A stretch of DNA of 20,954 nt, taken from positions 1-20,954 of the IMG/VR virus record IMGVR_UViG_3300035224_000005; one strand, written 5' to 3'. The position numbers and the translations under genes are program-made. Positions 1-6,567 of the stretch are shown here, in pieces (position 1 is the first letter of the stretch; each line of letters starts with the position of its first letter). Below the pieces are notes generated by a model. The model saw only the letters and a list, made by a program, of their open reading frames with translations, was not told where the DNA came from and did no database searches. Source of the DNA: a virus.

Positions 1-162
1 GAGAAGTATGGAGTCTTTGAGAAAGTTGGAAATCGTATTAAGATTGACGGCACCTCTGTATATCCAAAATCAATTCTTGCAGATCCCGAGAAGTATTTCA
101 CGGAAGAAGTAATGGTTAAACTTGAAGAAGCAGCACAGCAAGAATTCTCTTATGGCAACTGA
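1..162 (+). CDS. uvsX: UvsX RecA-like recombinase, C-terminal fragment
   Basis: The window opens inside a reading frame (frame 1) that ends with TGA at 160-162. The 53 visible residues run from EKYGVFEKVGNRIKIDG to QQEFSYGN, which I recognise as the C-terminal tail of the T4-type strand-exchange protein UvsX as found in cyanophages. UvsX coats single-stranded DNA and drives recombination-dependent replication and repair. The catalytic RecA core lies upstream of the window and cannot be checked. The next gene, gp41 helicase, starts inside its last codons (11-base overlap), and uvsX followed by gp41 is the usual order in T4-like cyanophages, which supports the call. Identification rests on a short tail and on context. 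Confidence 0.8.
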   Translation, partial: EKYGVFEKVGNRIKIDGTSVYPKSILADPEKYFTEEVMVKLEEAAQQEFSYGN

Positions 163-1540
163 GCGCATTCAACAAACTATCTTACGTAATCTCATCTTCA
201 CTGAAGAGTATTATCGTAAGGTAGTTCCTTTCCTAAGAGCAGATTATTTTGAGGAGTATCATGAGAAAGTTATCTTTGAAGAGATCGCTGACTTTGCTGG
301 TAAGTATGACAAAGTTCCTACTCAAGAAGTCTTATCGATTAATCTCCAAAATCGTAATGATCTTACTGACGAAACGTTCAGAGATTCGTTATCGACAATA
401 CGAGGACTCACAGACGAATGGGTTGACTACGAGTGGCTCCTCGACGCAACCGAAAAGTGGTGTCAAGACAGAGCAATCTATCTCGCCCTTATGTCCTCGA
501 TCAAGATCGCAGATGGAGGCGATAAAAAAATATCAAAGGATGCGATCCCAGGTATCTTACAAGAAGCCTTGGCAGTATCGTTCGACGAACACATAGGACA
601 CGATTACATTGAACAAGCAAAAGACCGCTATGAATTCTATCACCGCAAAGAAGAGAAGGTTCCCTTTGATCTGGAAAAGTTTAACTTTATTACAAAAGGT
701 GGTATCTCTAACAAGACTCTCAGTGTCGCTCTTGCTGGAACGGGTGTCGGCAAGTCTCTATTCATGTGCCATTGCGCTGGTGCCGCACTCACGCAAGGGA
801 GGAACGTACTCTATATTACATGTGAAATGGCAGAGGAGAAAATTGCTGAACGAATTGACGCAAATCTTTTAAATGTTTCTATCAAAGATATTGCTGAACT
901 ACCTGAAGTTATCTTCAATTCTAAAGTTCAGGAGATCTCTAGGAAGACTAGAGGCAAACTTATTATCAAAGAGTATCCCACAGCATCAGCACATGCAGGG
1001 CATTTCAAATCACTTCTAAGTGATCTGTCTCTCAAGAGAGATTTCAAACCAGATATAATCTATATTGATTATCTGAACATCTGTGCATCAGCGAGGTATA
1101 AAGGTGCGATTGTCAATTCTTACACGTATGTCAAGGCGATTGCTGAGGAGCTTCGGGGTCTTGCTGTGGAATGTAATGTTCCTATTGTCACAGCTACTCA
1201 AACTACTCGCAGTGGTTATGGCAATAGTGATCCTGACCTTACCGATACTTCTGAGTCTTTTGGTTTGCCTGCCACTGCTGACTTTATGTTTGCTCTTATC
1301 AGTACTGATGAACTTGAACAACAGGGTCGCATCATGGTCAAACAACTTAAGAACAGATACAACGAAACCGCTGCCTCACGAAAATTCATGGTGGGAATTG
1401 ACAGATCCAAGATGAGGCTGTATGATGTAGCGGAGGATGCTTCTGACATCAACATCAATCAAGAGGACGCAGGTGAACAACTTGCACAGTTCTCGCAAAC
1501 ACAAAACCGACTATCTAAATTTGCTGAGTGGAATGTATGA
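152..1540 (+). CDS. 41: gp41 replicative DNA helicase (DnaB-like)
   Basis: This 462-residue protein is the T4 gp41-type hexameric 5'-3' replicative helicase, which unwinds the fork and works with gp61 primase (encoded at 8679). It has an N-terminal helical domain and a C-terminal RecA-like motor with Walker A GTGVGKS (residues about 196-202, in SVALAGTGVGKSLF) and Walker B DIIYIDYL (about 301-308). A downstream segment PIVTATQTTRSGYGN corresponds to the DnaB-family sensor/arginine-finger region. The length matches T4 gp41 (475 residues). I chose ATG 152 (MATERIQQT) over the in-frame TTG at 122 because it leaves only an 11-base overlap with uvsX and looks like the usual start. The stop overlaps the next gene as ATGA. 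Confidence 0.95.
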   Translation: MATERIQQTILRNLIFTEEYYRKVVPFLRADYFEEYHEKVIFEEIADFAGKYDKVPTQEVLSINLQNRNDLTDETFRDSLSTIRGLTDEWVDYEWLLDATEKWCQDRAIYLALMSSIKIADGGDKKISKDAIPGILQEALAVSFDEHIGHDYIEQAKDRYEFYHRKEEKVPFDLEKFNFITKGGISNKTLSVALAGTGVGKSLFMCHCAGAALTQGRNVLYITCEMAEEKIAERIDANLLNVSIKDIAELPEVIFNSKVQEISRKTRGKLIIKEYPTASAHAGHFKSLLSDLSLKRDFKPDIIYIDYLNICASARYKGAIVNSYTYVKAIAEELRGLAVECNVPIVTATQTTRSGYGNSDPDLTDTSESFGLPATADFMFALISTDELEQQGRIMVKQLKNRYNETAASRKFMVGIDRSKMRLYDVAEDASDININQEDAGEQLAQFSQTQNRLSKFAEWNV

Positions 1541-1941
1541 CTATTAAATTTGAACGCTATGAAGAATTTGTTTCAGCAGTTACTTCAGACGCTTCTACAA
1601 ACTTTGTTGATTTCGCTGACCGTATTGGTGATCTGGATCGACAAGGTGCCAATATTGAGAGACTTCTTACTGCTGGGGTTGGAATTAATGCTGAGGGCGG
1701 TGAGTTCCTTGAGATCATTAAAAAAATGGTCTTCCAAGGAAAACCGTGGAACGAAGATAATCGTGAGCATCTTATCATTGAGTTGGGTGATGTTATGTGG
1801 TACGTTGCTCAGGCAACAATGGCACTTGATATATCCTTCGATGAGGTAATCGAAACTAACGTTAACAAACTCAAGAAGCGTTATCCTGGCGGTGAGTTCA
1901 ATGTTCATAACTCAGAAGTTCGTGCTGCTGGCGACAGATAA
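1537..1941 (+). CDS. MazG-like nucleotide pyrophosphohydrolase
   Basis: A 134-residue all-helical protein with the metal-binding pattern of the MazG/dUTPase-like NTP pyrophosphohydrolase superfamily: E53, E56 and E59 in AEGGEFLEIIKK, then about 22 residues later E82-L-G-D85 in IIELGDVMWYV. This matches the EExxE...ExxD signature in spacing. Such enzymes hydrolyse (d)NTPs to monophosphates; phage versions may clear damaged nucleotides or free host nucleotides for phage DNA. The substrate cannot be told from sequence. ATG 1537 overlaps the gp41 stop as ATGA; an upstream GTG at 1528 is less likely. It probably shares the transcript of uvsX and gp41. Confidence 0.8.
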   Translation: MTIKFERYEEFVSAVTSDASTNFVDFADRIGDLDRQGANIERLLTAGVGINAEGGEFLEIIKKMVFQGKPWNEDNREHLIIELGDVMWYVAQATMALDISFDEVIETNVNKLKKRYPGGEFNVHNSEVRAAGDR

Positions 1942-2138
1942 TGTATAGTCTCTGGATCCACCTACGAGCATTCTTTTCTGTTGTAGTGGTGAGTTGTGCT
2001 CACCCTGTCAACTGGGAGCAATGTGTTCGTGTGGACCAGTGGCTCTTGCCAGAAGTCAAGGAAGGGTATAGACTGTGGACAGGACAGACAACCCCATACC
2101 AAAATGAAAAAGATTATCTCGACCTCCCCTCTAAATAG
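1941..2138 (+). CDS. small protein of unknown function
   Basis: A 65-residue reading frame whose ATG shares one base with the stop of the MazG-like gene (taATG), typical of translational coupling in this genome. The N-terminus is hydrophobic (FFSVVVVSC, residues about 11-19) with a cysteine at its end, so a short signal peptide or membrane anchor is possible. The rest is Trp-rich and polar. The stop (TAG 2136-2138) lies inside the loop of a hairpin terminator, so it would be the last gene of the uvsX-gp41 transcript. I do not recognise a family; it is called from position, coupling and the lack of a competing frame. Confidence 0.5.
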   Translation: MYSLWIHLRAFFSVVVVSCAHPVNWEQCVRVDQWLLPEVKEGYRLWTGQTTPYQNEKDYLDLPSK

Positions 2139-2157
2139 TTAGACGGGAGGTTTTTTT
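2122..2157 (+). terminator. Rho-independent terminator after the uvsX-gp41 block
   Basis: ACCTCCC (2122-2128) pairs perfectly with GGGAGGT (2145-2151), followed by an uninterrupted run of seven T (2151-2157). The loop is 16 bases and contains the upstream stop codon and a CTAAATA motif. This is the clearest intrinsic terminator in the window. Confidence 0.8.
2130..2137 (+). promoter_or_regulatory. possible late-promoter motif TCTAAATA
   Basis: TCTAAATA resembles the T4-type late octamer TATAAATA and is identical to the motif at 20111-20118 in front of a structural gene. It lies in the loop of the 2122-2157 terminator, 23 bases before the ATG at 2160, a distance that would suit late transcription of that gene. 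The overlap with a terminator makes the call uncertain. Confidence 0.35.
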
Positions 2158-2159
2158 GT

Positions 2160-3404
2160 ATGAAGCCATCAGACTTTGCGAGGAAGGGATCTAAGTATCG
2201 TGACAGAACTGATGTTTTGTTTGATAAAGCATTGTCTCGTAATAATAAAGTAAATAGTTTTAAGACAGAGCAGGGTATAGTTGAGATAGGTGGATTTGAA
2301 ATTACTAGGCAAACAAAAACTGCCAAGAAAACAATAAAAACTTCAAACTATTTTGACTTTGCAGATATGCGTGGAGCATCTGGAGTAGCTAGAATGAATG
2401 CTGCTAAGAGAGCATTTAATTCTTTGATGCTTGCTGGACTACGTGGTCAAAATCATATTGAGTTTACATGTAATGTTAACAACGCAAGAAACCGAGACAT
2501 ATACTTAGACCTTGGGGACTTTGAAAAGACTGAAGAGTTTGGGGGTCGTGGACCTAACACAACTAAGCAAAATTTTGGTACTGAGTATGAGAAGTCTCTT
2601 GCCAAATCACTTCAGGACTGGAAGGAGGGTCTTCCTGTCAAGAGATGGGCGGATCATGTCAAAACCATAACGACTGATGTGCAGAAGAAGCATGGTGCTA
2701 TACTAGAGGTAATCGTAACAGGCGAAGTGGACACCAAAAGACCTCTAGTCTTGAGTGGTCAGAACGTGGTGATCTCAGTGGGTGGTGGCACCCTCACTAC
2801 TGACATTGGATCTAAGGTTGCTGATATTGTTCTTAGGTGTGAGAATAGTGATGCTTATCTGTCTGTAAAATATGGTGATACATTATCATTCTTTAACTGT
2901 GGTGTTGCAGGTAGCGGAAAAGCTAACTTAAAACTATTTCCAGAAACAGATTTACGTAAGGGTGAAATTCCTGATGATGGTAAAAAATATCTCGATATGT
3001 TTGGTATCATTCACGAAGATTTCTTATCTGTCTTTGAAAAATATACTGGGAAGGATGCTGTGAGTGCATCTGTTGAAAATCATATTCGTAAAATAAATCT
3101 TACATCATCACAAAAATCTGCACTACAGAATTTAATTGCTAGTGGTGTTGGTAAAGGTTATTGGATGACTCATTATGATGGAGGCAAACTACACTTCCAC
3201 GAAATTAATAATAAGTATTTGACTGATGCATCTACACTTACTGGTAGCACAATTGAACTTCAGTATGGTGGTGGTAATGGAAAAGCGAAGAGAATTAATA
3301 TGGTCTTTGAGACTAAGACTTATGAGTTTAGTTTTAATATAAGAAGTAAGAGTGGTGGTATCTATCCTACTCACACTAACGGAGACTACTTCAAAAAGAA
3401 CTAA
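2160..3404 (+). CDS. conserved phage protein, possible PD-(D/E)XK-type nuclease
   Basis: A 414-residue soluble protein. I do not recognise a characterised family. Residues 127-151 (FGGRG, then GTEYEKSLAKSL) and 215-249 (DIGSKVADIVL, then AYLSVKYGDTLSFFNCGV) resemble the layout of PD-(D/E)XK endonucleases: a helix with a conserved Glu (about E143), an acidic residue at the end of a strand (D222), then a strand with an xVK motif (S235-V-K237) and a following FFNxG. The usual Glu of ExK would be Ser, as in some restriction-enzyme families with SxK. This is pattern reading, not proof. The gene lies directly after a terminator, starts at ATG 2160, and shares one base with the ligase-like gene that follows, so the products are probably made together. 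Confidence 0.75.
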   Translation: MKPSDFARKGSKYRDRTDVLFDKALSRNNKVNSFKTEQGIVEIGGFEITRQTKTAKKTIKTSNYFDFADMRGASGVARMNAAKRAFNSLMLAGLRGQNHIEFTCNVNNARNRDIYLDLGDFEKTEEFGGRGPNTTKQNFGTEYEKSLAKSLQDWKEGLPVKRWADHVKTITTDVQKKHGAILEVIVTGEVDTKRPLVLSGQNVVISVGGGTLTTDIGSKVADIVLRCENSDAYLSVKYGDTLSFFNCGVAGSGKANLKLFPETDLRKGEIPDDGKKYLDMFGIIHEDFLSVFEKYTGKDAVSASVENHIRKINLTSSQKSALQNLIASGVGKGYWMTHYDGGKLHFHEINNKYLTDASTLTGSTIELQYGGGNGKAKRINMVFETKTYEFSFNIRSKSGGIYPTHTNGDYFKKN

Positions 3405-4600
3405 TGGCAAACGTAACTCAACTCAAACACCTAGAACACCTTGAAGATGAGATGCTGAACTACGGCATCGATGGTTGTAAGGCATCGGTATCATTTCTGA
3501 AAGAACTTCGTAAGATGTTGGGTCATCAGGAAAATGCTGGATTCATGCAAACTAAATGGGACGGTGCTCCCTCTCTTGTATGTGGTACAGATCCCATGAC
3601 TGGTATGTTCTTTGTTGGAACAAAATCTGTTTTTGCAAAAACTGCCCCCAAAATTTGTTATGGTCCTGAAGATGTAGATCAATACTATGAAGGAGATCTT
3701 GCTGAGAAATTAAAATATGCTCTCTTGTATTTTGCAGAACTAGGAATTGAAGGTGTCGTGCAAGGGGATTTGTTATTTACTACCAGCACACTGAATAAAG
3801 AAACTGTTAATGGTGAGCGACTGTATACATTCAGACCTAACACTATCACCTATGGTATTCCAGTAGATCATCCTATTGGACAGGCAACAGGTAGATCAAA
3901 GATTGGTGTGGTGTTTCATACACACTATACAGGAGATGATATATCCACAATGCAAGCTCGTGCTGGTGCTAAAGTTAAAGGATCTGTAGACGTTCTGTCA
4001 GTTGAAAATGATACTCCTATGCATAAAGTTGGTTTTTCTAAATCAGAGATGAGTAAGTTTGATAATCACATAGTTAAGATTGAACGTATGTGTAACGTCT
4101 GTGGAGATTTTCTGGATGATCTAGTTTCTAACTTTGGAACCACTGGTGATTCCAAATTTCATATCTCCTCATACATTAAACAGTTTTTTAATTCTGAGAT
4201 TAGAGAACGTCGTAATGTTGGAAACATCGATGAGACTATCAATGCATTGGTAAACTTTTACGATGCTAAGATGCAGAAAGAGTTGGCAAAGATTAAGACA
4301 CCTGCCAACAGAGTGAAGAAGTGCAATCTGGTATACCAGAGTGAGAACTATTTGATTGATAATGTATACAAATTTAAGGCTATGCTTGCTTTATATAAAG
4401 AGATACAAACTGTCAAGCAAATGGTTATAGATAAACTAGATCATCTAGAAGAATTCAGAACCTTCGTTCAAACTGATAAGGGATATAAGATCACAACTCC
4501 TGAAGGATATGTTCTTCATAAGGATGGTGATATGATCAAGTTTGTTAATCGTCTTGAGTTTGCTTACAATAACTTCACCCTCCAGAAATCATGGCGTTAA
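3404..4600 (+). CDS. ligase/nucleotidyltransferase-like phage protein (KWDG motif)
   Basis: A 398-residue protein of a family I recall as uncharacterised in marine phages (possibly DUF6267; from memory). Its motifs read like those of the covalent nucleotidyltransferases (DNA/RNA ligases, capping enzymes): motif I K51-W-D-G54 in QTKWDGAPSL, a motif III-like VVQGDLLF (118-125), a motif IIIa-like KIGVVFHTHY (166-175), and near the C-terminus motif IV E367-G-Y-V370 followed by motif V-like MIKFV with K379. The stretch between motif IIIa and IV is far longer than in ordinary ligases, suggesting a helical insertion of about 190 residues. If real, K51 would carry the AMP. ATG 3404 shares one base with the previous stop; the 3' end overlaps the HxGH nucleotidyltransferase by 10 bases. 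Confidence 0.8.
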   Translation: MANVTQLKHLEHLEDEMLNYGIDGCKASVSFLKELRKMLGHQENAGFMQTKWDGAPSLVCGTDPMTGMFFVGTKSVFAKTAPKICYGPEDVDQYYEGDLAEKLKYALLYFAELGIEGVVQGDLLFTTSTLNKETVNGERLYTFRPNTITYGIPVDHPIGQATGRSKIGVVFHTHYTGDDISTMQARAGAKVKGSVDVLSVENDTPMHKVGFSKSEMSKFDNHIVKIERMCNVCGDFLDDLVSNFGTTGDSKFHISSYIKQFFNSEIRERRNVGNIDETINALVNFYDAKMQKELAKIKTPANRVKKCNLVYQSENYLIDNVYKFKAMLALYKEIQTVKQMVIDKLDHLEEFRTFVQTDKGYKITTPEGYVLHKDGDMIKFVNRLEFAYNNFTLQKSWR

Positions 4601-5154
4601 ATTGTATCAAATGCTATTTTACTTTTGGTAGGTTTCAACCACCTACCACAGGACACAAAGATAACTTTGATGGGGTGAAACGCATTGCAAATGGTCATGA
4701 CTATAGAATCTATATCTCTCAGACATTTGATACTAAAGGTAAGAACCCCTTACCACCTGATCGTAAATTGTATTACATGAACTTGATGTTTCCAGAACAT
4801 CGTGGTAAAATAATTTCTGGACCTAAAGATCCTGTCGCTATCATGCAAGACTTGATGATGGCGGGATACAATGAGGTTATATTTTTAGTCGGATCTGATA
4901 GAGTGAATGCGATGCAGTTCTTACACAAATACAATGGTAAAGACTTCTCGTTCAGAAAGATAGAGATACAATCTTCTGGTAGCAGAGATGCTGATGGAGA
5001 TACCTTTGCTATTTCTGGAACGAAGATGAGACGTGCCGCATTTGCGGACGACTTTAAAACGTTTCGTTCTGGTATACCCAGAGCATTGAATGATAAACAG
5101 TGCCAGCAAATGATGTCAGAGATACAAACAAATCTACCTGCGAATTTTAAATGA
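4591..5154 (+). CDS. cytidylyltransferase-like nucleotidyltransferase (HxGH/ISxxxxR)
   Basis: A 187-residue protein with the hallmarks of the HIGH-type nucleotidyltransferase fold: GRFQPPTTGHKDNF (residues about 13-26), where T-x-GH stands for the HxGH nucleotide-binding motif, and FAISGTKMRRAA, matching the ISxxxxR motif near the C-terminus. Family members (NMN adenylyltransferase, phosphopantetheine adenylyltransferase, CTP:phospholipid enzymes) transfer a nucleotide with release of pyrophosphate. The first His of the motif is Thr here (TTGH), which is seen in some phage members as I recall. The substrate is unknown. It overlaps the ligase-like gene by 10 bases and the next gene as ATGA, so the three upstream genes and this one look like one operon. 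Confidence 0.85.
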   Translation: MALNCIKCYFTFGRFQPPTTGHKDNFDGVKRIANGHDYRIYISQTFDTKGKNPLPPDRKLYYMNLMFPEHRGKIISGPKDPVAIMQDLMMAGYNEVIFLVGSDRVNAMQFLHKYNGKDFSFRKIEIQSSGSRDADGDTFAISGTKMRRAAFADDFKTFRSGIPRALNDKQCQQMMSEIQTNLPANFK

Positions 5155-5408
5155 AAGATTTCAAGAAACTACGTGAAGAAGCACTGCGTCAACAACAGAG
5201 GCAGGAAGAAATATTTAAAGAAGGTGATGCTGTTATGTCATCACGCACAGGAGAAAAAGGACATCTTCATAGAGTGGGTGGAAACTATGCTATCGTAATT
5301 TCTGAAGAAGGTAATATGTTTAGGGAGTGGATAAAGAATATTAGATCTATAAATAATACGAGAAGAACCTCCTTGTTAAACGATGAAGTATCAGAAGACA
5401 GTCGATAG
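5151..5408 (+). CDS. small basic protein with KOW/SH3-like barrel
   Basis: An 85-residue protein of unknown function. The N-terminus MKDFKKLREEALRQQQR is a charged helix resembling the N-terminus of the gene at 5934 (MKTFRQLRED), a lead common to several T4-like phage proteins. Residues about 23-66 (EGDAVMSSRTGEKGHLHRVGG, then YAIVISEEGNMFREWIKNI) look like a small beta-barrel of the KOW/SH3 kind, which often binds nucleic acid or protein. ATG 5151 overlaps the previous stop as ATGA. The 3' end overlaps the following gene by 26 bases. Function is not assignable. Confidence 0.75.
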   Translation: MKDFKKLREEALRQQQRQEEIFKEGDAVMSSRTGEKGHLHRVGGNYAIVISEEGNMFREWIKNIRSINNTRRTSLLNDEVSEDSR

Positions 5409-5937
5409 CGTTAACAATAATGACGAGTTTTCGTCTGAGTTGATGGAAGCATATGGTAAATGGATGGGTGGAGATACCTTCCAGAATACTACCATCAGCG
5501 AAGCAGCATTTAATGGTATGGTGCAGCAGTCCAATGGTGCTGAAATTGAAGACACTACAGTAAAAGCAAAGAAAGCAAAGAAAGCGGTTAAGAAAGAAGA
5601 AGTAGAAGTTCTTGAGCGCGAAGAGTATGAGATCGATGGCGAGATTTATGTCATCGAGAAAGTTAAGATGGATGGCAAAGACGACAATGGCAATAGTTCC
5701 TGCTGGAAAGGATATAAGAAGCAGGGAACTAAAGCAAAGGGTGGTAAAGAAGTAAACAACTGTGTAAAAGCAGGCGTTGAATATGAAGGTGATGAACTCA
5801 CTGAAAAGAAACTTGACCCCGTAGGTAAGGCAGATGCTGACATCGACAATGATGGCGATGTAGATAAGTCTGACAAGTATCTTCACATGCGTCGTAAGAA
5901 GGTCTCCAAGATCATTGGTATGTCAAAGAAAAAATGA
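5383..5937 (+). CDS. Lys/Glu-rich phage protein with an EF-hand-like calcium loop
   Basis: A 184-residue protein. Residues 61-75 are a Lys-rich low-complexity stretch (KAKKAKKAVKKEE). Residues about 105-128 (SCWKGYKKQGTKAKGG, then VNNCV) form a module I recall in many marine T4-like phage proteins, with two Cys that could pair or bind metal. Residues 153-164 give a near-perfect EF-hand loop, DIDNDGDVDKSD: acidic residues at loop positions 1, 3, 5, 7, 9 and 12, Gly at 6 and Val at 8; followed by a basic helix. Calcium binding is plausible for a virion or assembly protein. ATG 5383 overlaps the previous gene; a later in-frame ATG at 5443 is an alternative. The stop overlaps the next gene as ATGA. 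Confidence 0.8.
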   Translation: MKYQKTVDSVNNNDEFSSELMEAYGKWMGGDTFQNTTISEAAFNGMVQQSNGAEIEDTTVKAKKAKKAVKKEEVEVLEREEYEIDGEIYVIEKVKMDGKDDNGNSSCWKGYKKQGTKAKGGKEVNNCVKAGVEYEGDELTEKKLDPVGKADADIDNDGDVDKSDKYLHMRRKKVSKIIGMSKKK

Positions 5938-6296
5938 AAACATTTAGACAACTTCGCGAAGATTGTGGCAGTAGTTGCCCCAAAGATTGTAAGAAGAGTT
6001 GCTGTAATAAAAAATCAAAGAAAGATAAGAAGAGTGGTAATGTAGAAATCATGCCTACTGTCAACGACGGAGAGAAGGGCATGGTTACTAAACCTACTAA
6101 TGAGTCAAAGAACTATCAGGGTCCTTTGTATGCTCCATGGTCTGCTGTTGTTAAAGGCAGAGGTTTTGATCCACTAGAAGAATCGTTTGAAGGTGGCGTA
6201 GCAAAAGCAAGACGCGACTACCGTTCTGGAACACTGTTAAATTTTAAACAGTTCATGTCAAAATTGACATCTATTTTAGATGAGTGGGAGAAATAA
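5934..6296 (+). CDS. Cys-rich N-terminal phage protein, unknown function
   Basis: A 120-residue protein starting MKTFRQLREDCGSSCPKDC. Five Cys fall between residues 11 and 24 (C11, C15, C19, C23, C24) in a Lys-rich setting, suggesting a metal-binding or disulfide knot. The remainder includes APWSAVVKGRGFDPLEESFEGG and a C-terminal helix NFKQFMSKLTSILDEWEK. It is translationally coupled to the EF-hand-like gene by ATGA at 5934. The stop TAA (6294-6296) lies inside the AATAAATA late motif for the next gene. I cannot assign a role. Confidence 0.7.
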   Translation: MKTFRQLREDCGSSCPKDCKKSCCNKKSKKDKKSGNVEIMPTVNDGEKGMVTKPTNESKNYQGPLYAPWSAVVKGRGFDPLEESFEGGVAKARRDYRSGTLLNFKQFMSKLTSILDEWEK

Positions 6297-6299
6297 ATA
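6292..6299 (+). promoter_or_regulatory. T4-type late promoter motif AATAAATA
   Basis: AATAAATA matches the NATAAATA late octamer of T4-like cyanophages and lies 25 bases before the ATG at 6324. The stop codon of the upstream gene is embedded in it. Confidence 0.65.
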
Positions 6300-6321
6300 G
6301 TTCATGCTCTATGACATGAAC
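6300..6321 (+). other. hairpin in the 5' leader of the 6324 gene
   Basis: GTTCATG (6300-6306) pairs perfectly with CATGAAC (6315-6321) around an 8-base loop. It ends two bases before the ATG at 6324, and no Shine-Dalgarno sequence is visible, so the stem would sit where the ribosome binds. Confidence 0.55.
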
Positions 6322-6323
6322 CA

Positions 6324-6527
6324 ATGTTATCCTTTCTACTTCCACTAGCATCCAAAATTATTTCTGATGCTGTTAACAAAATTCCAGAAAATGAAGAACT
6401 GGGCGAGAAACTTGTTGAGATCTGTCTTGCTATTCTTGCTAAAGCAGTTAAGTTAACCAAGACTGATATGGACGATCAACTTCTAGAAGTTGTATCGAAA
6501 GCGATTGCTGCTCGCAAAGATTCCTGA
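6324..6527 (+). CDS. 67-residue helical protein, late-expressed
   Basis: A short protein MLSFLLPLASKIISDAVNKI... consisting of two likely amphipathic helices (residues about 2-19 and 27-44) and an acidic then basic tail. The first helix is hydrophobic enough to lie on a membrane. It stands alone between two late-promoter motifs (6292 and 6531), so it is probably made late as a virion, assembly or lysis-related protein. I recall similar small ORFs in cyanophages but know no function. There is no recognisable ribosome-binding site. Confidence 0.7.
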   Translation: MLSFLLPLASKIISDAVNKIPENEELGEKLVEICLAILAKAVKLTKTDMDDQLLEVVSKAIAARKDS

Positions 6528-6530
6528 GAA

Positions 6531-6538
6531 TATAAATA
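6531..6538 (+). promoter_or_regulatory. T4-type late promoter TATAAATA
   Basis: An exact copy of the T4 late consensus TATAAATA, starting four bases after the TGA of the upstream gene and 30 bases before the ATG at 6568, the right distance for a late transcript of that gene. Confidence 0.8.
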
Positions 6539-6567
6539 ACCATTAGGAAAATAAACGCTGAATAAAC

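Noticed and set aside
5347-5886. A 179-codon antisense frame rich in Phe and Leu
   Set aside because: Its composition is what the reverse complement of Lys/Glu-rich coding sequence (AAA/GAA codons) gives; the sense gene has clear motifs.
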